DNA of 64,000 nt from Buxus sempervirens. Lineage: Eukaryota; Streptophyta; Magnoliopsida; Buxales; Buxaceae. The notes under the pieces were generated by a model. That model ran no database searches. It had not been told where the DNA came from and saw only the letters and a program-made list of their open reading frames with translations. The stretch is taken from positions 16,430,001-16,494,000 of the forward strand of contig OX387193.1 of NCBI GenBank assembly GCA_947561395.2. Direction: 5' to 3'. The position numbers were made by a program, and so were the translations under genes. Of this stretch, positions 45,641-56,780 are shown in pieces. Position 1 is the first letter of the stretch. Every line of letters starts with the position of its first letter.

Positions 45641-46233
45641 CTTGATTCAATAAATCGAAAATGACTAACCAAAGAAAATACCATTCCAAATGAATAGCAT
45701 TAGCAATAGACACTTCATTAACAACAAGGATGGAAAATCAAGCAACAAATAAACCCTAGATAATGAAGAAGAATTAAAGGAAAAGAATATAAATATGCAA
45801 CAGACAAAAGCTTTCACAATCACCTCTAGCCACGACGCAAAATCCTTCCTTGTAGTCATCAAATGCCGTTTAGATAATAGTTTTCCCCTTCAATAACCAG
45901 AGCAACGAGCTAGCAGAACTGTTTTATTAAACTAGAAAGTCTTGCGTTGAAGAAGAAGAGAAGGCTCTATTGGCATATTTACAATTTATGCCATTACTTA
46001 AAGTTAACGTTATTTACAAGTTTGCCGCCGCAAAAAATCAAAATTTATTCTTAAATCTAAAAACGGGGTTGAGGGTGTTTCTGAAAAACCACGGGTTTTC
46101 TCATTTTCATTCTTATAGAATGAGTTCTTGCATGCCTTACCAAAAACTCATTTTGGTATCAAAATTCATTCCAAGCCTTGGAATGAGTTCCAAGGCTTGG
46201 AGTGAATTCCTAAAATGAAAGCCAAACGAGCCC
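45641..46233. other. Right end of PIF/Harbinger with TIR and subterminal repeats
   Basis: Minus-strand sequence at 45818-45860 reads MTTRKDFASWLE followed by GTGATT, possibly a short 5' exon of the Myb-like gene; this is speculative. The TIR is 46214-46233. Confidence 0.5.
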
Positions 46234-48455
46234 TTAGCTTTGTGGCTTTGCCAGTATGCTCTACCAATTGGAGAGGATTTCATCCATCCCAGAACTTTTA
46301 GGATTGCTTCTCGGATGGATCAGGGGGTCACTTATAGCGCAGTTCCTCCAAATTTAGCCAGCATATACAGAGGACATTGGAATACTTATATTAGTATTCA
46401 AAAAGATGGTAGTCTTGGAACGTTATCTTCCCCTTTCCCTAGTCATTTTCTTTATGCATGGATGGGGTTTGTATTTTGCACACGAGGTATTTGCTGACAT
46501 TGATGAGGATTGTGGTCGCCCCTTATCAAACGACTCAAAGGTCCTTTAAATACATATTTCTTCTTTAAGAGTGACAAGGAACATCAGTCGTGGGACCATG
46601 ATCAAGAAGGACTTCTTCTGGCATCCTTATTCATTACACCATCCAAGACCAGGTATAAGAAGTGATACTTTCAATCGATCAAAGGAGACTATTGAATTCA
46701 TGTTCAACATTCATCCTGGATTTATCATGCATCACCATGGATCGATCTTCATTCATGAGATGTACAACCCACACCGTTTTGCCAGACAACATGGATTCCG
46801 CCAGAAGCTTCTAGGAAGTCTTCTCCCTTTTTCTTCTAGAGTTGATGCATCTTCTTTATTTAGTTTTTGGTTATCTCTAACCAAGGTTGGTAGTAATGCA
46901 GAGTTTCATATCCTCTATCCTTGTGACGACATTGATGACCAGTGTGATCCTGATTATTTGGATTAGTGGGAGAAAATTGTTAAACCCTTTTTGGATGGGG
47001 TTAGTGTCAAGACTTTAAATGAGAATGAAAGGCCAAGCTTCCGTATTGATTTACATAGAAGCAAAGTAGATCTAGATGCCATGAAAAAGGCCATGAATAA
47101 GGTTTCTTATTCTTTGAGTCAGAAATGAAGTTTTACAACTGCTTTTGCAGATCAAAGACATCCTTCTTGTCAGTCACTAAAGATCATTTGGTCGAAAACA
47201 ACTTCAACAAATGCAGTAGCCAGCGAGTCAACATATCTTGATGATCTTGATAATGTTCCACTTAGGACGCGCATGAGCAGCATTGGTGGATGATGACAAC
47301 ACCAAGGAGGCCGCAAAGAGAGCACGCCAAATGGCAATAGAAATAGAACAAGCATGTTCCCACCTATCTCTGGTTTCAGAAGATGATGCTACTCTAGTGG
47401 TTGAAACTTCCGCTCCTCAAACAACGGAATTGAATTTGGGTAATGAATCAGCTAATCTTTTTGAAGGTAATCCTTTACTTCCATTTTTTTTTCATTTATT
47501 TATTTATTTTTTACAATTTTTTTTTTCAGATTTCCCACTGGTACCAAGTGATGCATTTTTTGAGCATCCTTCGGGTTTGAATTTTACTGATGGATACAAT
47601 GCAATTGTGACCTTGCCAATGCACTAGATGATGTAAGTCTTGACATTCCCATATGTGATGGTCTCAGAGATGTCCGTATTCTTGGAGGTGGTGTCTTAGC
47701 CCTTGAGAAAGAGGATAATGATGAGGAGGTCAACTTAGGATGTGACTTGGATATTTCAAGGCAGTTGGGGCCTACTACATCTACTTCTCGAGAAGTAATT
47801 AGGAAATCTAATCCCAATCCATTGTCCTTGGCCAAAGCCCTTAACTTTGATGCATTGCGAGCCTTTCTTATATCACAGCTTGATTGTGCGCTTGGTGATG
47901 TTCTTTCCAACATGAAGTCTTGGCATGACACCCATTTTCCTACGATCGAAGAAGCTCTTCGCATGTTCTTTCATGTAGACAATACCTCTTTCAGCCAAGT
48001 GATAAAGTCTATTTTGATGCAAATAGATGAATACCTCTCTCGTTGTGAGATAAGCCTTGCAACCCTAGCCCCAGAGGAGAAGGAAAAGAAGTTGGCATTA
48101 TTTGATGGCTTAATAAAGGAACAGGAAGACATCTTTAGCCCAAGAATCTTCAGGGATTGCATTGAAATTGGCTGTTTTGAAGAAAAGAGAATCTGAGCTC
48201 AAAGCCGAATTACAGCATCTTCTTGCAGAAAGTGATGACTTAGTCTCAAAGCAGAACCTCTTAATTGATGAAGAGCAAAAGATTGAAGAGGCTATCGCTT
48301 CTGCAAAAGAGAGATGCACCAGGATAGAACAAGCTCCTATTAGATATGAAACAGAAGTAGCAGCTATTGACCAGATGCAAGCAGATTTGACATGTGATGT
48401 CATGGACTTGGCCAATGCAAGATGGGTCAAGGAGGATTCTTCGCTTGTATTTTAG

Positions 48456-48876
48456 AACTTTCTTTCTTTCTTTATTTTTTCTTTGTCTATTTTATTTACA
48501 TGAGAATATGAATGCCAAGAAACACATTTTTTTATTTATATGACTGAACCTTTTGCAGGCTACCTACGTACCCATATAGGGATCAAGTCAAACATAGTTC
48601 CATTTTTTTGTGCCTTTCACAATTTAAACTCTTGCAGGCTAGGAGTATTATATAATGTAGATATTATAAATCACTTTAGATAGTTTAAGCTCATGTCTGG
48701 GAGCGTTGTAGACAGTTTAGGAGCTTATCAAGGAGCATTGTAGATAGTTTAAAGCTTGTACCGAGGAGCACTGCTTTCTTTCATGGATAGTATCGCTTCA
48801 GAAACTTACCATTTATCAAGCCAACTCTCAAGCCATCTTGAATGAGCAACTTTTAGGCACCATTTGTGTAAACTTC
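48456..48876. other. Spacer between the convergent PMD gene and L1 pol
   Basis: T-rich sequence after the PMD stop, then diverged repeats of GAGCATTGTAGAYAGTTTA phrases at 48690-48780. No coding signal. Confidence 0.55.
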
Positions 48877-50744
48877 CTAGACAGCGTATAGTCCTTCCCA
48901 CTTTGATGTAAATTTTCCACAAGTTTTATGAGTGATGACTATGGATCTTCTTACAGCAAGTACCAAATCCCCTTTTTGAAAAGACCGAGGTCGGATATTT
49001 TTGTTGAAAGCTTTGGACAGATAGGCTTGGTGGCACTCAAAATGTTGTTGTGCTTCGAGTCTCTTCTTGTCTAATGCTTCTAATTTTTCAAGCCGCACTC
49101 GAGCATTTTCTTCATTTGTGAGACCTTCTCGTATAACAATTCTTAATGAAGGGATTTGACACTCCAGAGGAAGAACTGCTTCTACACCATATACAAGAGA
49201 ATAAGGAGTTGCTTGAGTTAGAGTCTGATATGTTGTACTGTAAGCCCACAATGTTTCTCCTGTTCTTTCATGCTAGTCCTTTTTGTCTTAGAGACAACAT
49301 TTTTAAGTAGGTTGCAAAGAGTCATATTGAATGCTTCAGCTTGGCCATTTGTAGTAGCATAATACATTGAAGAATTTCTTTACTTCATACTGAACTTCTC
49401 ACAAAGTTGATCCATGGCACTATTGTAGAAAGGCTTTCCATTACCTGTAACAATATACTAAGGTACACCGTTTCGCTAAATTATATGATACTTGATAAAG
49501 CTTACCACAATCTCCTTGTTAACTTCTTTGAGTGGAATCGCTTCAGACCAATTGGAAAAGTAATCCGTTGCAACCAGAATGTATTGATGACCAACTGACA
49601 ATTTTGGAGAGGAGAACCCGATTACATCAAGACCCTATGCTTCGAATGGCTAGAATGCTACTGTCTGATGTAGTGGCTCTGGTGGTTGATGTATGAAGTT
49701 GGCATGAATTTGGCATGCCTGGCATTTCTTGGTATACTTCATACGGTCTTGGATCAAGGTAGGTAGAGCTTAGAGCCCGCTTGATGAGCAAGATAAGTTC
49801 CAGAATGCACTTCTTCAAGAGCTTGGATCGCTTCCTCTTCTCCTAAACATCTCAGAAGCATGTCGTCAAAAGACTGACGATAAAGTGTGTTCTTGTAATA
49901 CAAAAATCAAGTTGCTCACCGGCAAACTTCTATTCTTCACCTTGGATCATCTGACAACTTTCCGTTTTGTAAGTAGTCAATAAAAGGTTGTCGCCAATCG
50001 TCCACTTCAATTTCAAGCATAGCTATATAATTATATTCTTCATCATTTGTTGGTGATAAGGGAGGCAAGACGCATCTACGGCAAACTAGCACAGACATGT
50101 TTTCATAATCAACTTTAGTGAATACTGCAATGAGATTGGCTAATACATTAACCAATTTATTCTCTTTTCAAAGTATGTGCCCGATAACGATATCCTCAAA
50201 ACGTCCCATGAGTTGCATTTTGATGGTATGGGACTAAATCAGGATTCCGAACGTCATACTCATTTAAGAGTTAGTGATCAACTTTGAATCACCCTAGATG
50301 TCTATTTGGCCAAGTTGTATTTCAAGAGCCATTTCCAAGCCAATGATCAAAACTTGATATTCCGCAACATTATTTGAGCATGGTTGCGTCAAGATGAAGG
50401 AGAATGGTAGAACTTCATTTTGAAGTGTAACAAATACAACCCATGCTCCTACACAGTCTTTGCAAGCTACACCAACAAAGAACAACTTCCAGGATTGCAT
50501 GACATCAACATAGAAGACTTCTTCATCTCATAAATCTTCTCAGAGCACCCATTCAGCAAGGAGTGGATGGTCAGCAAGGAAGTTAGCTAAAGCCTGTCCC
50601 TTAACAACTTTTAGTGGGACGTAAATGATCTCGAATTTTGAAAGAAGAAGGCCCATTTAGCCAACCTTCCTGAAAGAACCAGCCTTGTCATAATGTACTT
50701 GAGTGAATCAGCACGTGAAGTGAGATGAATTGTATGTGCCAACA
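48877..50744 (-). pseudogene. L1 gypsy integrase and RNase H
   Basis: Integrase C-terminal part at 48877-49251 (AYSTTYQTLTQATPYSLVYG, GVEAVLPLECQIPS, FQKGDLVLAVRR). Upstream remnants: the catalytic core encoding GNGKPFYNSA-type sequence near 49420 and ILVATDYFSNWSEAI-type sequence near 49570. RNase H at 50294-50500 (LFFVGVACKDCVGAWVVFV, PCSNNVAEYQVLIIGLEMAL) and FLADHPLLAEWV near 50570. The motifs are those of Tat/Ogre-type gypsy pol. Many stops and frameshifts. The upstream RT/RNase H junction continues beyond LTR B- at 54053. Confidence 0.87.
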
Positions 50745-51023
50745 TGTAATGCCCCGGTTCCGGGTCTATTTGCCAAAACCCAAGGTGTTATGGTAAGTAA
50801 CAAAAGCAACTAAAAATTTGAATCAATTTAAAACTTTTTCTAACTTTATAATCAGAGTAAATGCGGAAGCTTGAAATAATATCCAATAACAAATAAACTT
50901 TAAACCATTACAATGTTTTTAATCTCAGGAAGCTAATCTACAACTAAATTGACTACCTCTTTACATACTAGCCCCATGTTGTCATCCTCTCCAAGAATAC
51001 CTGAAAAATGGGAGAAACCGGAG

Positions 51024-51038
51024 TGAGAATAAATCTCA
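51024..51038 (-). other. TGAGA/TCTCA hairpin in LTR B-
   Basis: Minus strand TGAGA, TTTAT, TCTCA, in the same position as the TTCG hairpins of G1 and C, upstream of TTTTTCAG and the GGAGAGGA motif. Confidence 0.65.
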
Positions 51039-52254
51039 ACAAGTAGCAAGGTGCATGCATGAAATCAGTCCATGTTTATATAAAATAAGTCCTGAGGTGT
51101 ACGATTAAACCAACAACATCATCAACAAAAAAAATGATAATATAGGGAAATCACGGCAAATAACATACCACATCTGTTACACCACAGGACTAATGGAATT
51201 GTAAACAGAAAAAGAGAGTAGACATGTGCCAATATGCTACCTAACCGAATTACGATGGACCAACCCCCCTGCAGTCTGGCTATTCAACACCAACAGAAGA
51301 ACCCAACCATGAGTTAGCATGTATGGCCCAACCTATCCAGGAGTGGGTAACGTAGCGACCGACCAATCCAAGAGCGGTACCATCCTCGAGATGATGGAAT
51401 ACCTATGACACAAAATTCAAACCCCCTCTAGAAAACAATTTCATTTACTAGCTACTCTAATGGATCCATGTAAGAGTTAAGCCTGCTAGACACAACTCAC
51501 AATCAAAAACTCTTAATAACATATCAATTAATAATGTATTTACGAAACCTACACGATTGTGGAAAACCAAACCAGGGAATGGACATACTTCTCAATAACA
51601 CCCACCAAAGACAGAACCTTATCTGTATAACCAAATCCACCCATGCGAAAACAATAAATCAGGCACCAGCCTTGTCACACCAGTGACCCAAAAACCAACA
51701 CAAGATGTATCAAGTCATATGTCCAAATTCCAAGTTTCAACGGCAAAATAATCCAAGTATATACATAAATCATTCAAAGCTCAAAGCATGCTCAAATAGT
51801 TCAAATACAAATGCAAGAATTCCTAAAATCAAGTTTTGTTTAAAAGGCGATAAATTAATACATTAACAATGTTCCTAACTCTTAATTAAAACTTTCTCTA
51901 TTTCTATTATCTATAAACATCCCACTTTCCCTCATTTAGAACTCAAGGTGTCAAAACTTATTAACTCTGTTATTTAGTACTTCTAGAAGGTATCTTAGGT
52001 CTAATTTGAAGTTTAAGAATAGGTTAAGTCACCCAAAATCATATCCAAATAGGTTGTGACCTCTTTTTACTTAAGATATCTTTAAAAGTTTCATATTTAC
52101 AATCATCGTCCAAAATTACTATTCTTTAATTCAAATTTAATTCCGCCACTTCCTACATCTCAAATTAACCTAGTTACAGGTGTTACAACTTTAGGATTTA
52201 TATAAAAATCATTAAAAATTAAACCTGGGCACGAATCCCAAAATCTGGAATTTC

Positions 52255-52435
52255 TGACATGGGTCGCTTGAAGAGGCGCTCAAGCGACTATAATTTCAGG
52301 TTCTGTTTTAGATGCACGGGCAGGTCGCCCGTGGTTGCGCTCGAACGGTGTATCAAGCAACTTGTTTTCATATTCTGGTATAAGGTATATAGATAGGGCA
52401 CTTGAGCGACTATTCTAGCGCTCTGCCCAAAACTC
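52255..52435 (-). other. CpG-dense block in LTR B-
   Basis: Plus-strand phrases GAGGCGCTCAAGCGAC, GCGCTCGAACGG, ACTTGAGCGAC and TAGCGCTCTGCCC; counterpart of 13915-14075. Confidence 0.7.
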
Positions 52436-54052
52436 AGTTTTTCTGGGTTTTTCATAATTTCCGAAACTTCTCAAATTCCTATGGTTTTAAATTGTTTCTA
52501 AACATTTAAATTTCATTCCAAATTACTTCTAAGACAATCCTAATCAAATCTTGGTGATTATAATTTATCTAAGATTTCTTTCTAAATTAAACCACTCATA
52601 AGCAACACTTTTCTTGATTCTTCAAGAGAGATTTAAATCACCAAATCAAAACTTTATAATCATCAGACGTTTCCAATGAAATCCAACTTAAAAGCCAATA
52701 CGATCACACATCAAAATCACAAGAAAACATGCAGTTCCTCCAGTTTCAAGTGTTTGCTACTTGCCTTTTTGATGAACCCAGATTGTTCAGAACTTCTTCT
52801 ATGCTCGCTTTTGGAGCTCAACCACACCCCTCTAAACTTCTCCAATTTAGATCTCCACCGTTCAGTTTGAAGTCCTCCATGAGTAAAACAAAATCATACA
52901 ATTTCAGCCCATTCCAATGGTTGGATCTTCTTATCTCTTCATTCGAAGTTGGTTAATCGGCCATTTCTGCAACTCCTTTTTCTTTCTAAATCTGATTTTT
53001 CAACCAACTTCTGGATTAGTTCACACCACCTTAGACTCCTCCAAATCCGATCTCCACCATTCAGATTAAAGTACCTCAAATGAAGATCATAACCTCCAAA
53101 TTTCATGACAATCCAATGACTGGATCTTCGCGGATAGTCATTCAAAGTATGCTAGTTGGACCCCTGCAGCATCTCTATTTTCTTTTCTTCCCTCTCTTTT
53201 CTCTCCTCTCTTCTTCCCTTTATTTTTCTCCCAAGCCTAAGCACGAATTCCCTTTTCTTTCCTCCTTATTTTTGACTTGCTAAAAACCTTAAACCTTTCC
53301 TAGACCTCCCCTTTTATAAGCTCTCTTAATTAGAAGTCCCACTAGATTTAGGAGTCCTAAATAGGATTCCACTCTTAATTGGAAACCTCCCTATCTTAAC
53401 CCTCATTCTAATTCCTCTTTTAAGTATCTCATATAAAAGAAGGTTTTAATTTAATTTATTTTCGTACTAATTTAATTTCTTATTTTAAAATATTACTAAA
53501 ACACCCCAAAACTCCTCTTATCCTTAAATTTAAGACTCCTTATCAACCATAATCACCAATATACCCTTTTTCTTACGTTTAAGTCATAATTTGCTATTTA
53601 AATTCAAACCTAACCCAAATTTAGTCTAGTTAAATATTTCGAGTCTAATAATTATTTACTTACTCAATATATTAATTTGGCTATTTGGAAAATGACTAAA
53701 ATACCCTTTCTTTGTAATTCCATACTTAACCTTTGAATCTTTTTCCAAAAATTCTCCTCTTTATTCCTCACATCAATCTCAACCATATAATGCACTTGGA
53801 TTAATACCTATCTTCTCCAATCCTTTATATTTAATTTACTCTCCCAATTTATCTAAATCAACCCTTCTCTTTCCTATTTAAATGAAGTCACTATTTAAAT
53901 TCCTAATTACTCAAAATTATTATTTATTTACTTAGTTACTAATATCTCTTTGGATCATAATATTGTTCCTCCAATACCTAAATTAAACCTTAACTTCTCA
54001 ATATTTAGGCTTATTTAATTTACTTTATTTTAGGAAAATCCAGGGTTTCATA

Positions 54053-54110
54053 CAACATATAATGCTGCAATTTCTTCGCCGCAAAGATGAAAGCAAGGTG
54101 AATCTTTTCA
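54053..54110 (-). pseudogene. L1 RT/RNase H junction fragment
   Basis: Minus strand encodes LNYSPIEKIHLAFIFAAKKL, the conserved start of gypsy RNase H after the RT, directly rejoining 50744 when B- is removed. Similarity fades upstream of about 54120. Confidence 0.8.
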
Positions 54111-54673
54111 ATTGGTGAGTAGTTCAGTATTTCGAAAAGTAGTTGATTTTGAGATAAACAGTAAGATGAATATTTGGGGTTTATAATATAGTTCTAATTG
54201 TTTAATGCTCATATTTGAAGTAGGAAATTGGTGATGATTGATTAAGCATGCAAGGTATTGTGTACTTAATTGGAAGACGAGTCAAATGTATATAGCCATA
54301 CTTCGGTAGTCTAAGGCATCGACTAATGCTGAATATATACTTGAGTATTAAACTTTATACAAATGGGGTATGTAAAGTAATACTTATATGTATATAAGAA
54401 ATTGTGTGTATGTGCTATATTTGCTTAATTTAAGCCCAAAGGGGATCTGCATGATTTCTTCCATATCCTTCATATAGGTGCACATATATGGAAAGGATTG
54501 ACTGTAGCAAGTCATGATGTTTTCTTTTGAGTTATTTTTGTACTTTATTACTAAGTATGGATATTGAGATCAAAGGAGTTATATGTGATTAGATTTATAA
54601 GGATGGATTAGAGATTTAGAAATTAATGAATGCGCAATGGAAGCGTAGTGGATTTAGAAGATAAAGGATGAGA
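54111..54673. other. Unassigned AT-rich DNA
   Basis: No gene or clear repeat boundary. Phrases such as CATACTTCGGTAGTCTAAGG resemble LTR interiors elsewhere in the window, so it may be a decayed LTR fragment. Confidence 0.4.
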
Positions 54674-54957
54674 TGTAAAACCCGATTTTCTGACTAATGT
54701 TAATTTTGAAGGTTAAGCAATAATTTTAATAAGATTATTAAGTAAATATCGTAGGTAATTGATAGGCAAGGGTAATTTTGGAATTTCTAGAAATGGCGTA
54801 AAAAATAGTAAGTGGTGTATAAGATTAAATTGAAAAATTAATATTAATAATATGTATAAGTTATTTAAATTGAGAAGTGTGAGGGTAAACTCTTGGTTAG
54901 AAATTAGTTCTATAATTAAAAGTTAAAAGGATTGTGTAGAAACATTTGGTGGGTGAG
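54674..54957 (+). mobile_element. 5' fragment of a gypsy-like LTR
   Basis: Begins TGTAAAACCCGATTTTCTG, like the starts of LTRs G1, B+ and C, and is cut at about 54958 by the TR-GAG element. Its remainder would lie beyond the right edge of the window. Confidence 0.5.
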
Positions 54958-55889
54958 TGTGAGACATGGGAAAAAAATCAATCTAATGATTTCCTCAATC
55001 ATCACACGGGATTATAAAAAACAAAGAGTCGCCACCATTCAATTTAGGTGTGAATGGACACCAAAATATTAAATAAGCACAAAAGGCAATTTTAGGGTAA
55101 AAATAACCCTCCTTTAAAAACAACCAGAGATGGATAAGGGGATTAAGTTATGAACAGGGGAAGGTGTTAGGCACCCCTATTCATCCACATAAAGTGGTTG
55201 CCTGGTATTTGTTCATGTTAAAAAAAAGGAAAAAGCTTGCTATAAAAATCACAAAAAGACAAAAATTGTATGGTTTTTTCATATGAATAATCTGATTGAT
55301 CCAGAACTTTCAAATATGATCATACCATTCCTAGGGTTTCATGATTAAAATAAAATTGAGATGAAATCCAATAAAATCAATTCAAAGTGAAAAATCCAAA
55401 AATCTGGCTTCAAGTCAAAATTCTAGAAATCTAGAAAAATATGATTTTTATAAAATATTTCAAAATTGAACTTGAATAGTCCAGGACATAGATAAAGCCC
55501 AAATTTCACATTAAATCAGAAAATAAAAATATAAAATACCCACGTTGATGAAAAACACCAAAAGAGGAGAATTTAGACCGTAGGGTCTTCTCTCAATAAT
55601 GAAAAACGATTTTAAAAACCACCTCATGAAACCCTAGAATTTACTTTCAGGTTTTTATATCCAGATCTATCATATTGATCATGATAAATCCAAGATCCTA
55701 GCCTAAAACCACAAAAATCGCAAAAACAGTGCTGTAGGTGCAAAAGTGGCAAAAATCCAAATTTTGGCAAAAAGAGAGGATCTCATGCTATAAACATCAT
55801 AGACTCATGTTATTCATTCAGATATATCATAAAAAGCATTAAAACATGATCAGGATATTCAAAATAGCCACATCTCACAAATTAGAGCA

Positions 55890-56200
55890 CATGGGGGTCT
55901 ACCCTATGGATCCACCTGTTCCCCTTTCCCCTAGTTCTCTCTTCACGTTTTACGGCTAGAGAGACTCTTGAGGTACTTAGAGATAGGTTTGGTTACACAA
56001 ACACAATCACAGGCCTTATTCTATGAAACAAAGAAAAAAACAGATATGGGGTTCTATTCTAGGGATCCACCTGTTCCCCTTTCCCCTAGTTCTCTCTTCA
56101 CGTTTTACGGCTAGAGAGACCCTTGAGGTACTTGGAGACAAGTTTAGGAATACAAAATAGATATGGCCTTATTCTACAGCAATAGAGATGATCCTATTAC
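55890..56200. repeat. Tandem duplication, 155-bp period, in the TR-GAG LTR
   Basis: GGATCCACCTGTTCCCC occurs at 55908 and 56063, each followed by TTTCCCCTAGTTCTCTC and ACGGCTAGAGAGAC. Confidence 0.9.
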
Positions 56201-56238
56201 TTCTAGAATTGAAGACAGAAAATAAAAAGGGATATGGG

Positions 56239-56358
56239 ACTTACCTGGATTGAGCAGGCAGGCAGCAGGAGTTCTTTCTCTTCTCTTGAAGCTTCTTAGA
56301 ATTCCTTGGACTCAAAATTTCGTGGCCTTTTGCTTGAGGAAAGGCCCTCTATTTATAG
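56239..56358 (-). promoter_or_regulatory. TR-GAG LTR TATA box, leader and splice-donor-like site
   Basis: CTATAAATAG at 56358-56349, a purine-rich leader of about 100 bp, then CAG followed by GTAAGT at 56244-56239, a near-perfect plant 5' splice site. Confidence 0.7.
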
Positions 56359-56559
56359 GCAAACACAGGGGTATGGTTGGTCCAGGGTTTGGCAAGATAG
56401 AGTTTTAGTTTGAGTTAAACACAAGATAATGCCCATCCTTTATCCATAAGGATATTTCGCACGAATAAAATATATAATTCGCTCATTTAAAGGGATATTG
56501 GACTAAAGATAAGGCTCAGAAATCGAGATAAGAATAAAACTCGCACGAATCTAATGTGC

Positions 56560-56660
56560 CCGTAAATGATTTACGGTCCCACGATGTCCGTATATGTATT
56601 ACGGGCGCTGCGTGCCCGTATTCAAAATTCGGGCGCACTTAGCCCGTAGATACAATACGG
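56560..56660 (-). repeat. Four CCGTA-stem hairpins in TR-GAG U3
   Basis: CCGTAAA/TTTACGG (56560-56576), CCGTA/TACGG (56588-56604), GCCCG/CGGGC (56614-56633) and CCGTA/TACGG (56644-56660), about 110-205 bp from the LTR start. Related hairpins recur at 63430-63540. Confidence 0.8.
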
Positions 56661-56764
56661 TCCAGGCTCAAATTATCCATTTTCATACATTTTTTGCCTG
56701 TTTTAAATCTCAATTAATATTTTCAATTATTTTCTCATTTTTAGTGCAATTTGGGGTGTCTACA

Positions 56765-56780
56765 GCTGCCCCCTCTTTGC
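56765..56780 (-). promoter_or_regulatory. Polypurine tract of the TR-GAG element
   Basis: Minus strand GCAAAGAGGGGGCAGC directly before TGTAGACACCCC; plus-strand DNA synthesis starts here in gypsy elements. Confidence 0.85.

Larger units (their letters stand above)
31910..46233 (-). mobile_element. PIF/Harbinger DNA transposon, net 4.97 kb, hosting Cassandra and two D LTRs
   Basis: The TIRs are GGCCTAGTTTGGCTTTCATT and its near complement AATGAAAGCCAAACGAGCCC. The TSD is TTA (31907-31909 and 46234-46236), the superfamily's typical 3-bp target. Subterminal GAACTCATTCC repeats lie in both orientations near both ends. It contains two minus-strand genes, a Myb-like protein and a DDE transposase, the standard autonomous pair. 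Subtracting the Cassandra block (36274-42398 with TSD) and D-right (42420-45635 with TSD) leaves about 4973 bp. It also carries an ATP12-like exon. Both genes have stops, so it is no longer autonomous. Confidence 0.95.
30873..48455 (+). pseudogene. Antisense plant-mobile-domain (PMD) protein with coiled-coil tail, split by PIF/Harbinger
   Basis: Conserved coding runs from about 31300 to 31909, resumes at 46237 after the PIF element and ends with SSLVF at 48455. The join at TTA restores RIVAYLALWLCQYALPIGEDF, a typical PMD core segment. Downstream lie VPPNLASIYRGHW, FAWMG-like and RQHGFRQKLLG. A 63-bp intron fits 47467-47529 (GTAATCC to TTTTCAG). The C-terminal part (47747-48455) is rich in Glu/Lys/Leu heptads (KKRESELKAELQHLLAES), predicting a coiled coil. 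PMD proteins are a domesticated or transposon-borne plant family of unknown biochemistry. Nonsense codons (TAG after NGFWD near 31694, TAG after PDYLD at 46964, others) and a frameshift near 48145 disable it. Confidence 0.82.
50745..54052 (-). mobile_element. Solo LTR B-, Ty3/gypsy-like, inside L1 pol
   Basis: 3308 bp; TSD CAACA (50740-50744 and 54053-54057). Removing it restores AAKKLQHYMLAHTIHL in L1 pol. Minus-strand end CCGGGGCATTACA; start TATGAAACCCTGG, probably a decayed TG end. A TATA CTTATAAAAG lies at 53320-53311, a CpG block at 52255-52435, a TGAGA/TCTCA hairpin at 51024-51038 and CTTGGAGAGGATG near 50985. 51190-51480 is homologous to 14580-14830 of B+. No internal genes. Confidence 0.87.
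26940..54110 (-). mobile_element. L1: Tat-lineage Ty3/gypsy element with antisense PMD gene, 5' part lost
   Basis: Reading on the minus strand from the right: RNase H (54110-54053 and 50744-50290), integrase (50160-48877), then an antisense gene on the plus strand (30577-48455), a polypurine tract (27782-27767) and a 3' LTR starting TGTAGACATC at 27766. Pol followed by an antisense extra ORF before the 3' LTR is the layout described for Tat-lineage elements. No 5' LTR, gag or full RT is found to the right, so the 5' part is lost. It contains a hAT MITE, PIF/Harbinger with its cargo, and the B- solo LTR. All L1 genes are broken. Confidence 0.82.
54958..56764 (-). repeat. 3' LTR of the TR-GAG element
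   Basis: About 1.8 kb; minus-strand start TGTAGACACCCCAAATTGC. Four CCGTA-stem hairpins at 56560-56660, TATA CTATAAATAG at 56358-56349, leader ending CAGGTAAGTCCC at about 56247-56236, tandem 155-bp duplication at about 55890-56200, and the AGAGTCGCCACC phrase near 55025 typical of this LTR group. The left limit near 54958 is approximate. Confidence 0.78.

Noticed and set aside
37092..45664. Proline/arginine-rich ORFs in the GTGGGCC-rich parts of D-left and D-right
   Set aside because: Open frames arise from GC-rich repeats; frames differ between the two homologous copies.
45818..45860. Short exon MTTRKDFASWLE near the right PIF end
   Set aside because: Too short to support; noted only as a possible 5' exon of the Myb-like gene.
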